Source of the DNA: Clostridia bacterium
Lineage (GTDB): Bacteria > Bacillota > Clostridia > Christensenellales > Aristaeellaceae
Reading direction: 5' to 3'
DNA length: 15,068 nt
Assembly (NCBI GenBank): GCA_017412445.1
Contig: JAFPYA010000002.1
Span: 1 to 15,068 of the forward strand
Shown in pieces: positions 1 through 6,135 of the stretch. A program made the translations under genes and the position numbers. Position 1 is the first letter of the stretch, and each line of letters begins with the position of its first letter. Below the pieces are notes generated by a model. It made no database searches and was not told the DNA's origin. It saw nothing but the letters and a program-made list of their open reading frames with translations.

Positions 1-4
1 CCCC

Positions 5-43
5 AAAAACGCCGGCCGCCGCAGCCATCAAGACTGCGGCGGT
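5..43 (-). terminator. Rho-independent terminator of the cystatin-like gene
   Basis: Read on the minus strand, a GC-rich inverted repeat (arms about 34-42 and 16-24, 9-nt loop) is followed shortly by a run of five T (5-9). It lies 17 bases past the stop codon of the minus-strand gene, so it fits as that gene's terminator. Confidence 0.75.
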
Positions 44-59
44 CATTTGCCTGAACCGC

Positions 60-431
60 TTATTCGGCGGCGACGCTGCTCAGAGCGGCGATGTCGATTT
101 CGACAAAGTTGGTGTACTGGGCGTTGCCTTCAAGATCCTCGTAGATGTACACAAGCACCAGAGTGGTGGGCGCGCCGGGGTACACCACGGTGGCGGTGCA
201 CAGGAAGCAGTGGTTGGTGCCGGACACGAGCTGAGAAGCGAGATAGGCTACGGGCACGTAGTTCACGCCCACGAGACCCTCCAACGCCTTGTCAAACACA
301 GCCTGACGCTCTTCGGTTACGGTGGTATCCTCGGCGACCTGCCAGGCGCCCAATTGGCCAAGCGTAGTTTCGGCAAAAGCAAAACCTACACACATCATAA
401 CAGCAAGAATTAAAGCGACGATCTTTTTCAT
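60..431 (-). CDS. Small secreted cystatin-like protein
   Basis: A 123-residue protein. Residues 1-20 form a typical signal peptide (MKK, hydrophobic core, AFA cleavage site before Glu21), so the mature protein is about 103 residues and exported. The mature part has the layout of a single cystatin domain: Gly-Ala-Trp near the N terminus (28-30), a predicted helix (about 38-52), then QLVSGTNHCF at 67-76. The latter matches the cystatin hallmark QxVxG followed by TNY/F. Beta strands follow. Known cystatins block papain-like cysteine proteases with the N-terminal Gly, the QxVxG loop and a C-terminal PW loop; no clear PW pair is seen here. Two cysteines (75 and 78) lie close together. The start is supported by an AGGAG site about nine bases upstream. 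Protease inhibition is inferred; it could be a cystatin-fold protein with another role. No convincing promoter was found upstream. Confidence 0.8.
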   Translation of the reverse strand: MKKIVALILAVMMCVGFAFAETTLGQLGAWQVAEDTTVTEERQAVFDKALEGLVGVNYVPVAYLASQLVSGTNHCFLCTATVVYPGAPTTLVLVYIYEDLEGNAQYTNFVEIDIAALSSVAAE

Positions 432-680
432 AACGGTAATCTCCTCTCTGTTTTGTTTTTTTGGATTGCTTTAGCGCAATCACTTGTTTATACGCGCGCC
501 GAAGAGAGGATGGCAGTACGTTATGTAAATACTGCGTTAAATCATATAAAGTATAAGCAGATTTTCAGCACTTCGCTCTTTTTGAACCTCTTGAGCGCAC
601 GACACGTGCCGGTTCGGGTAAATATATTCTCCGGCTGCAGACTTCAAAAATGTTTTAAAATTTATTTTTGCTGATTGGTA
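432..680. other. Intergenic region between divergent genes
   Basis: AT-rich, non-coding stretch between the cystatin-like gene (minus) and the corrinoid protein gene (plus). Short open frames here lack ribosome binding sites and recognisable protein character. A 6-bp hairpin (464-469 with 476-481) would sit in the 5' leader of the cystatin-like mRNA, and a 5-bp hairpin lies at 597-609. No riboswitch could be recognised by eye; in particular no cobalamin-riboswitch B12 box was seen before the corrinoid gene. Confidence 0.5.
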
Positions 681-709
681 TTGTGCTTTTGATTATTCTG
701 TGATAGAAT
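681..709 (+). promoter_or_regulatory. Probable sigma-A promoter of the corrinoid protein gene
   Basis: TTGTGC (681-686) and TAGAAT (704-709) are separated by 17 bases. The predicted start is about 45 bases before the ATG, which is preceded by GGAGG with good spacing. The -35 is weak, so confidence is moderate. Confidence 0.5.
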
Positions 710-759
710 AAAACCGTATAGACATAAACAGCTCAACGCACATAACGGAGGACAATGCA

Positions 760-1389
760 ATGGCAGATTTGAATGCGATCAGCAACGCCGTAAAGGACGG
801 CAGAAAAAAGATAGTTGAACAGCTTGTGAAGGACGCGTTGGCCGAGGGCGTAGACGCGAGCACGATACTTAACGACGGCCTCGTAAAGGGCATGACGGAG
901 CTCGGCGAGCTGTTTAAAAACGGCGAGGTTTACGTGCCAGAGGTGCTGGTGGCTGCGCGCGCCATGAAGGCCGGCACTTCTCTCATCAAGCCATTGCTTA
1001 TGGCCGAAAACGTTCAGTCGCTGGGCACTGTGGCGATAGGCACGGTAGAAGGCGATCTGCACGACATCGGCAAGAACCTTGTTGCTATGATGCTTGAGGG
1101 CACCGGCTTCACCGTGGTAGACCTCGGCGAAAACGTGTCGCCCGCGGCCTTTGTGCAGGCGGCCAAGGACGGCGCGAACATTGTGGCCATGTCAGCCCTG
1201 CTCACCACCACCATGCCCATGATGGCGACCACCATTCAGGCACTCAAGGACGCCGGCGTCCGCGAGCAGGTCAAGGTGATGATAGGCGGCGCGCCCATCA
1301 CTCAGGAATACGCCGACCAAATCGGCGCAGACGGCTACTCCACCGACGCCGCCTCCGCCGCCGAGCTGGCAAAGAAGCTCATCGCTTAA
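760..1389 (+). CDS. Corrinoid (B12-binding) methyltransferase carrier protein
   Basis: A 209-residue cytoplasmic protein of the MtaC/MtbC/MttC-type corrinoid family. Residues 1-85 form the helical cap domain (B12-binding 2) and 86-209 the Rossmann-like B12-binding domain. The cobalt-ligating motif DxHxxG is present as D99-L-H101-D-I-G104, followed by S145-A-L147 and the GGAPIT loop (177-182) that lines the corrin nucleotide tail pocket. The C-terminal IGADGYSTDA stretch is typical of the family. Such proteins accept a methyl group from a substrate-specific methyltransferase (methylamine, methanol, methoxylated aromatic or glycine betaine type) on cob(I)alamin and pass it to a second methyltransferase, usually toward tetrahydrofolate or coenzyme M. 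No MtaB, MttB or MtvA-like partner lies next to it, so the substrate cannot be named. The gene is monocistronic, with its own promoter and terminator. GGAGG eight bases before the ATG fixes the start. Confidence 0.93.
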   Translation: MADLNAISNAVKDGRKKIVEQLVKDALAEGVDASTILNDGLVKGMTELGELFKNGEVYVPEVLVAARAMKAGTSLIKPLLMAENVQSLGTVAIGTVEGDLHDIGKNLVAMMLEGTGFTVVDLGENVSPAAFVQAAKDGANIVAMSALLTTTMPMMATTIQALKDAGVREQVKVMIGGAPITQEYADQIGADGYSTDAASAAELAKKLIA

Positions 1390-1397
1390 GCATCAGT

Positions 1398-1437
1398 CAA
1401 AACCGCAGACCCGTAATAGCGCGGGTCTGCGGTTTTG
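1398..1437 (+). terminator. Terminator after the corrinoid protein gene
   Basis: A perfect 16-bp inverted repeat (1398-1413 with 1422-1437, 8-nt loop) begins nine bases past the stop codon and ends in TTTT. It is the natural terminator of the plus-strand gene. Confidence 0.9.
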
Positions 1438-1456
1438 TATGCCGATACACAGCGTA

Positions 1457-1484
1457 AAAAACGCGCCCGTATGAGCGCGTTTTT
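1457..1484 (-). terminator. Terminator of the 5924-1503 operon
   Basis: A 10-bp inverted repeat (1457-1466 with 1475-1484, 8-nt loop). On the minus strand it ends in a run of six T and lies just past the last stop codon of the minus-strand operon. Its symmetry could also let it work as a back-up terminator for the plus strand. Confidence 0.8.
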
Positions 1485-1502
1485 CTTCTGCAAGGGGCTT
1501 CT

Positions 1503-1964
1503 TCAGAACTTCAGCGTCACGAAGTCGCCGTGGCGGGTGAACAGGGCGCGATGATTGAAAGCCTGCACGCGGGCGCTTAGGCTGCCGGCATCGGCGGGCA
1601 GGCGGTGACTCCATACGCTGCCGCTTATTACATCGGGGTTCAGCGAAAGTATATCCTCTATGAAAGCGCATATCTCCGCCTCGGGTGCGTTCAGCTTGCC
1701 GCCGATTATCTGAGCGTATTCCTCGTCCGCAAGGCCGCATTTGGACAGAACCTTCAGACGATAGTACTCGTCCGCGCGCTCCATAGGCGCCTTGAACAGG
1801 CTTGCGGCGGCTTTCACGGTTTCGTCTGAGGCAAAGCCGAAGTACACGGGGTAGAGGTTGCCGCGCGCGGACGCGCCGCTTTTGTCCTGAATGTCGTCGT
1901 AGAGCAGGGTGTCCTCGTTCAGAAACGCCTTGTTGAACGCCTCTATCGCCGGCGCGGAATGCAC
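1503..1964 (-). CDS. C-terminal part of a frameshifted GH78-like protein
   Basis: An open frame of about 153 codons that continues the GH78-like gene upstream in a different frame. It is open from about 1985, and its first possible start is a GTG at 1964 without a ribosome binding site, so it is unlikely to be an independent gene. The sequence reads as the last helices of an (alpha/alpha)6 barrel (AFNKAFLNEDTLLYDD, then RGNLYPVYFGF), matching the spacing in alpha-L-rhamnosidase-type proteins. It ends with a small beta-rich tail. Joining both parts with a one-base change between about 1965 and 1985 gives one protein of roughly 616 residues. The break may be a true inactivating mutation, a sequencing or assembly error, or (less likely) recoding. 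Confidence 0.6.
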   Translation of the reverse strand: MHSAPAIEAFNKAFLNEDTLLYDDIQDKSGASARGNLYPVYFGFASDETVKAAASLFKAPMERADEYYRLKVLSKCGLADEEYAQIIGGKLNAPEAEICAFIEDILSLNPDVISGSVWSHRLPADAGSLSARVQAFNHRALFTRHGDFVTLKF

Positions 1965-3352
1965 GCCGCACTCGGCTTTAGCGCCTCACACAGCTTTTCG
2001 TATGAAATCAGCGCGCCGATGTAGAGCGCGTTCAGGCGGCTTAAGCACACCTTTTCGCCGCTTTCGTCCGTGCTTTCGAGCAGGCCGTCGCGCCTTGCGT
2101 AGGTGGAGAAGGCGCGAATCACGCCGTAGGCGGTTTCGCGCAATTCGATTACTAGCTCGCTTTCGCCAGTCTGCTCATAGAAGATCAGGGCGTGGCAGGC
2201 GAACTTCAGCGACGCTTCCCGATCCTCGCGGCAGCGTGAGGCGGGGCGGCCCGTGAGCAGTGTCTTTACGGAGGCCTGGCTCAGCGATATGTTCTTGAGC
2301 AGCATCGCCAGATGACCGGTTTCGCCGCTCATGTAGGACTTTGCCAGCGCGAGCACGCCCTCGTCCGCCTTCTCGTCGGGCGCGTCAAATGAAGCGTACA
2401 CATCATCCAAAAGCGCGCTCTTCCAGCGGTTGTCCATCTCGACGAGCGCGGGGGTCACGGTCTTGAGGCTCAGCGCGTTTTCGCTTTCGCCCAAACGCAA
2501 CACGCGCGCGGTCAGATGGCTGATCTCCGCGCCGCCCTCCGAGACGACCTTTATCCGCCTGAGCCTGCGGGGCAGGCTGAAGTCCGCGGTGGAGCTGCCG
2601 TTGAGCGTGAGCTTGTACAGAAGCGTATTGTCGTCCTCGCGGTAAAAGCTCAGGGTCGAGCCGTCGATGCCGTGTGCCTGCACGCACAGCGTGCCCGTGT
2701 AGCTGTCCTCGAGGTCGTATACGCCGTCACCGGCGCTCGTCACCTCAAACTCGACATACTCGCCCGGCAGTACGGGCTGCTTTACGAAATTGTAGCCGTG
2801 ATTCTTTTTGATTTTGGGCTTGATCCAGGCGGAATCGTCAAACTTCAATTGCGTCCAGTCGGCAGGGAAGCTGCGCAGGTCGATCCACTCGGCCGTGACG
2901 TCGTTTTCTCTTATATAGCTCGCGCCGGCGGGGCAGAGCATGCGAACGTGCTCGTTGCTTACGGGCAGAGTGTTTCCGTCCAGCTCGAGCTCCGCTATGA
3001 AGCCCTGACGGTTGTCTCCGCTCACGCGTGACGGGCTGTCTTTGCCGTCGTAATGCACCTGAACGGCAAATATATTGTGACCAAATTTCAGGTATTTCGC
3101 GACGTCGAGCCGCTCGCAGTATTGCTCCTGAGGGTAGCAGGCGGCGGGGCCGCGTGAAACGAACCTGCCGTTTATGTAGAGCGCATACTGGTCGTCGGCG
3201 CTTATCGTCAGAAACGCGCGCTTTATGCGCTTGGGCAGCTTCATCTGTCGCCGCGCCAGCATGCACAGCGCGTCGACGCTGCCCGCTGCGGCGTCCTGCG
3301 AACTCACAAAGCGCTCCGAGGCGCAAATCCATTTTGTTTTTTTAGAGAACAT
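1943..3352 (-). CDS. Alpha-L-rhamnosidase (GH78)-like protein, N-terminal part, frameshifted
   Basis: 469 residues from the chosen ATG at 3352, preceded by GGAGG with six-base spacing; an upstream in-frame ATG at 3388 lies inside the previous gene. The start overlaps the end of the CapD-like gene by 11 bases, suggesting translational coupling. Residues about 48-120 form the beta-sandwich domain of GH78 proteins (DQYALYINGRFVSRGPA, LDVAKYLKFGHNIFAVQVHY), followed by a second beta domain and, from about 308, the start of the (alpha/alpha)6 barrel. The catalytic region, normally like DCPxxExxxxxGD, reads DAPDEKADEG (323-332), so acids remain but the motif is eroded. No signal peptide is visible. 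The frame ends at 1943 with an out-of-place basic tail; the true continuation lies in another frame. Family membership is fairly firm; activity is doubtful. Confidence 0.75.
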   Translation of the reverse strand: MFSKKTKWICASERFVSSQDAAAGSVDALCMLARRQMKLPKRIKRAFLTISADDQYALYINGRFVSRGPAACYPQEQYCERLDVAKYLKFGHNIFAVQVHYDGKDSPSRVSGDNRQGFIAELELDGNTLPVSNEHVRMLCPAGASYIRENDVTAEWIDLRSFPADWTQLKFDDSAWIKPKIKKNHGYNFVKQPVLPGEYVEFEVTSAGDGVYDLEDSYTGTLCVQAHGIDGSTLSFYREDDNTLLYKLTLNGSSTADFSLPRRLRRIKVVSEGGAEISHLTARVLRLGESENALSLKTVTPALVEMDNRWKSALLDDVYASFDAPDEKADEGVLALAKSYMSGETGHLAMLLKNISLSQASVKTLLTGRPASRCREDREASLKFACHALIFYEQTGESELVIELRETAYGVIRAFSTYARRDGLLESTDESGEKVCLSRLNALYIGALISYEKLCEALKPSAACIPRRR

Positions 3353-5036
3353 GTTGACCTCCGAGTATTTCGGCACATTGTGCGGCATCGGGCAGCAGGG
3401 GCGGAAGATCGGTCAGCTCATCGGGAAGGCTTACCTTGGCGGCGTTCCTGCGGAAGGTGTAGTCCAGATCGCAGGCACTGAGCTGAGGCCGCGGCTCGCG
3501 CGCTTCCTTTTCTGTGGTGATTTCGGCTTCGGCCCTCGAGCCGCTGAGCCTTGTTACCGCCTTTGTCAGCAGGGGTACGTCCGCCTCAAGGTCGCTTGCA
3601 ATGGTAAACCGGCCCCGACTGCGGTTTTTAGCTATGCACAGCAGCGCCGCCGCCGCGCTGCGGCAGGATATGAACGCCTTGGTTTCGCCCTCGCAGGCGG
3701 AGAGCTTTTGCCCCGCCTCTGCTCTGCGGAACAGGCGGCTCAGGTACGCGCCGTTGTCCAGCAGACCCTCTATGCTCACCGCGGCGATGGACATGTCCTC
3801 GTTTTGCTGCCTGAGAACCGCTTCCTCGCCGGCCGCGAACATGCGGGCGCTGCCCGCCTCGTCGCGCGTGTCAGTGACGTATACAAATGAGGAGGCGCGC
3901 GCCTGATCGGCGTACCTCAATACGTTCAGCGGCGCGATAACGTTCTGCCGCACTATCGCCTGCTCGTTGCCCGAAATTATGTCCTGATCGCCTATGCCGG
4001 CCATGTAGAATACATAGCTGGGCTTTGCCTTGCGTAAAAAGTCCCTTATGCCGTTTTCGCCCGTGGGGCTGCCCAGCTTGACCCAGCAACCCTCGCGTGC
4101 CATCTCACTTAAGCGCAGCGCGTCGTTGTCCAGCACAAACACCTTGCCCGCCCCGTTTTCGGAGCTGAGCACAGCAATTTGCCGCGCCAGCTCGCCCGTG
4201 CCTATGATTGCAATGTTGTGGCTGTAGGTCAGGCCGAGGTCGCGGTTATCCCAACGGCCGCCGTCCAGCATTTCGCTCATTTCGAGCGGGCGCAGCGCGC
4301 CGCTTTGGTACTTCGACACCATGCAGCCCTCGGCCAGCGCGTTCAGATATATGAACAGATTGTTTTCGTTCCGGTTAAGGGGAGAGGTGAACAGCACCTC
4401 GTCCACGTGCTTTGAGTGGATGACCTTGACTATGTCGGCGCTCGTGCCCTCCACGGGCAGACCGCTTATTCTGCGGTAGAGCTTGTCCACGTCGTCGTCC
4501 AGAAACGCCACGGCGTCGTGGCGCGCGCCGTCCTCAAGCGCGGACAGGCTCTTTATCAGCGCTATGCCGCGCTCGTCCGCGCCCACTACCAGTGAGCGTC
4601 GCACGTGCTTTTCGGTCTTCTCCGCAAACATGAGGTTTTGTATCAGCAGCCACACGAAGCGGGAGGCCGTGAGCGCAATAAACGCCATGGCGCCCAGAAA
4701 AACCAGCACCAGACGCGAATAGCGCAGGTTAAACAGCGCGTTTATGCCTATGCTTATCCACGCGCATATGAAGCAGGCGAAAAAGAGCCTGAGCATATCG
4801 CGCAGATCCGCGTACTTCCACGTGACCGAATACACGCCCGCGAGGTTCAGAGCCAGTATGTACAGCGCGACAAACAAAGGCGAATACACCCACAGCCTGC
4901 GGGCCGCCTCTGCGGTATAGCCGCTGCTCAGATTGCCGCGCATGAGCGCGGCCAGGTAAAGGCACGCGAACAAAAGCGCGATGTCAAACAGTATCGCAAG
5001 CAGTCTTTTGAGAAAATTGCTGCGTTTCTTGGTCAT
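3342..5036 (-). CDS. CapD/WbpM-like membrane protein, probably catalytically dead
   Basis: 564 residues. Four transmembrane segments (about 12-32, 49-69, 82-102, 108-128) precede a first nucleotide-binding domain (LVVGADERG, 149-157) and a second Rossmann domain (AIIGTGELARQ, 276-286). This is the layout of polysaccharide-biosynthesis UDP-sugar 4,6-dehydratases (WbpM, PglF, CapD). Those enzymes show TGAGGSIG, AAYKHVPL, STDKAVNP and MGATKR at the cofactor loop and active site. The matching places here read GTGELARQ, AGIGDQDII (346-354), VTDTRDEA (387-394) and MFAAGEE (399-405), so the catalytic Lys residues are gone. It may act as a structural or regulatory partner at the membrane in cell-envelope glycan synthesis. 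GGAGG lies six bases before the ATG, and the stop of the preceding gene is 11 bases upstream. Family assignment is confident; loss of activity is inferred from eye alignment. Confidence 0.85.
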   Translation of the reverse strand: MTKKRSNFLKRLLAILFDIALLFACLYLAALMRGNLSSGYTAEAARRLWVYSPLFVALYILALNLAGVYSVTWKYADLRDMLRLFFACFICAWISIGINALFNLRYSRLVLVFLGAMAFIALTASRFVWLLIQNLMFAEKTEKHVRRSLVVGADERGIALIKSLSALEDGARHDAVAFLDDDVDKLYRRISGLPVEGTSADIVKVIHSKHVDEVLFTSPLNRNENNLFIYLNALAEGCMVSKYQSGALRPLEMSEMLDGGRWDNRDLGLTYSHNIAIIGTGELARQIAVLSSENGAGKVFVLDNDALRLSEMAREGCWVKLGSPTGENGIRDFLRKAKPSYVFYMAGIGDQDIISGNEQAIVRQNVIAPLNVLRYADQARASSFVYVTDTRDEAGSARMFAAGEEAVLRQQNEDMSIAAVSIEGLLDNGAYLSRLFRRAEAGQKLSACEGETKAFISCRSAAAALLCIAKNRSRGRFTIASDLEADVPLLTKAVTRLSGSRAEAEITTEKEAREPRPQLSACDLDYTFRRNAAKVSLPDELTDLPPLLPDAAQCAEILGGQHVL

Positions 5037-5047
5037 TTTTCCTCCGT

Positions 5048-5548
5048 TCAGCCGCCGATTCTAAGCTTTATGCTCAGGGCAAGCTCTATGCGCGGCAGCA
5101 CGTAGTCGTAGTAGTAAAACGTAAGGTTTCCCAGCGCCAGCAGCATAAGCAGCAGCCAGGGCTGCTCAGCTGAAGGCATTATCACCAGCATTACCAGCAT
5201 TTCGATGCCGATTGTAAGCACGTTAAAAATCAAAAACTTCAGTATGAGCTTGAGCGGGTTTTTGAGCTTTTCGAGTGTCGGGCGAAGTATGGGATACCAG
5301 CCGAACAGCGCTGTGAACAGCAGGTTCATCTCCCAGTCCGCGCTGAGCAAAGGGCACAAAAGCGACACGGCGATAAAGGCGAGCAGATGATATCTGCGCC
5401 CCAGCGCCAGCCCCACCGGGATGAGCGCGATGCCGGCCAGCAGGGGAGAGGCGTAGGTGCCGAAGCCTGTAAGCGCGCCTGCCCACATCAACACTATCGC
5501 AAGCGCCGAAAACACGCCCGCAAGGGCGATGCTTCTCGATTTTTTCAT
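5048..5548 (-). CDS. Small integral membrane protein, unclassified
   Basis: 166 residues with about six hydrophobic segments (roughly 7-27, 32-50, 54-70, 74-88, 101-123, 130-150) and a basic N terminus. The size, six helices and a conserved-looking GWYPILRP segment (83-90) followed by a cytoplasmic basic stretch (ExLKNPLK) resemble uncharacterised clostridial membrane proteins. They also resemble, more loosely, substrate-binding S components of ECF vitamin transporters. No substrate motif could be recognised and no EcfA/EcfT genes are nearby. It is the second gene of the operon, 25 bases after the ArsC-like gene and 11 bases before the CapD-like gene, with an AGAGGA ribosome binding site. Function unknown. 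Confidence 0.75.
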   Translation of the reverse strand: MKKSRSIALAGVFSALAIVLMWAGALTGFGTYASPLLAGIALIPVGLALGRRYHLLAFIAVSLLCPLLSADWEMNLLFTALFGWYPILRPTLEKLKNPLKLILKFLIFNVLTIGIEMLVMLVIMPSAEQPWLLLMLLALGNLTFYYYDYVLPRIELALSIKLRIGG

Positions 5549-5573
5549 TTGAATTCAATCCTCTTCAGTGTTA

Positions 5574-5924
5574 TCAGCCGTTGCTTATCCACGCGGCGAG
5601 CACCTTTTCGTCGAAGCCAATAACCACCTTTTGTCCGTTTCGCACGATGGGGCAGCGCAGCACCTCGGGGTGCGCCATAAGCTCGTCAAGCAGTATGTCT
5701 TCAATGGACAGCTGCTTTATGTAGTCGGCTCTTTCACCCTTTGCGTTCATGTCTACGAGGTTTTTGACGCCGCCCGCTGCCTGCGCAAAGAGCTTGAGCT
5801 CCCTGAGCCCGGGCTTGTGGCGGCTCAGCTCCACCTCTGTGAAGGGCACGCGCCGCTCCTTTAAGTACCTGCGAACCTTCTGCACATCAAAGCTGTTCTT
5901 GCTGAAATATATCTGAATGTTCAT
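5574..5924 (-). CDS. ArsC/Spx-family thioredoxin-fold protein lacking its cysteine
   Basis: 116 residues from ATG 5924. The fold follows ArsC/Spx: IQIYFSKNSFDVQKVRRYL (3-21) is the first strand, active-site loop and helix; LVDMNAKG (57-63) is the central conserved segment; VLRCPIVRNG (88-97) carries the cis-Pro region, and VIGFDE follows. In ArsC and Spx the loop has a redox Cys (CxxC in Spx, Cys in ArsC-like relatives); here the place is Ser11 with Val14, and the Arg normally just before the cis-Pro is Cys91. Arsenate reduction by the usual route is therefore unlikely. Other possible in-frame starts are 5957, which lies upstream of the predicted transcription start, and 5933, which would leave a leader of only a few bases. 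5924 is preferred. It is the first gene of the operon. No arsenic genes are nearby. Confidence 0.8.
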   Translation of the reverse strand: MNIQIYFSKNSFDVQKVRRYLKERRVPFTEVELSRHKPGLRELKLFAQAAGGVKNLVDMNAKGERADYIKQLSIEDILLDELMAHPEVLRCPIVRNGQKVVIGFDEKVLAAWISNG

Positions 5925-5944
5925 ATTATACATCACCACCTTAT

Positions 5945-5973
5945 ATTTTAACGCCAAAATGTCCGTCTGTCAA
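5945..5973 (-). promoter_or_regulatory. Strong sigma-A promoter for the four-gene minus-strand operon
   Basis: On the minus strand a perfect TTGACA (5968-5973) and TAAAAT (5945-5950) are separated by exactly 17 bases. The predicted transcription start is near 5938, about 14 bases before the ATG at 5924, with an AGGTGG-type ribosome binding site in that short leader. Confidence 0.88.
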
Positions 5974-6071
5974 TCCAAAAACATAAACTGCCGCTGCGTT
6001 GAGGCGCGCATGCCTTTGCGGTGCGCATCGTTTTAAGCAAAAAACCTTCAATTATTTATCTGTTTTTCCCG

Positions 6072-6100
6072 TTGAAACGAGACGTGAATTGCTATATAAT
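6072..6100 (+). promoter_or_regulatory. Strong sigma-A promoter for the sensor phosphatase gene
   Basis: TTGAAA (6072-6077) and a perfect TATAAT (6095-6100) are separated by 17 bases. The start codon at 6136 is preceded by GCGGAGGT with good spacing. It faces away from the promoter at 5945-5973, leaving about 100 bases between the two -35 boxes. Confidence 0.88.
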
Positions 6101-6135
6101 AAACTAAAGGCAGTTTTGTTTGCGGAGGTAACGCC

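Noticed and set aside
464..481. Short hairpin as a possible terminator or riboswitch
   Set aside because: Only six base pairs, with no downstream T-run in the minus-strand direction and no conserved aptamer elements visible.
453..674. A 73-codon plus-strand open frame in the first intergenic region
   Set aside because: No ribosome binding site and no protein-like pattern; it lies in AT-rich spacer between divergent genes.
1970..1985. Programmed -1 frameshifting in the GH78-like gene
   Set aside because: No X-XXY-YYZ slippery heptamer or clear downstream pseudoknot was seen; an indel is the simpler explanation, though not proven.
2516..3031. Long plus-strand open frame inside the GH78-like gene
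   Set aside because: An antisense shadow made possible by high G+C; no ribosome binding site or known motifs, and the minus strand has clear domain similarity.
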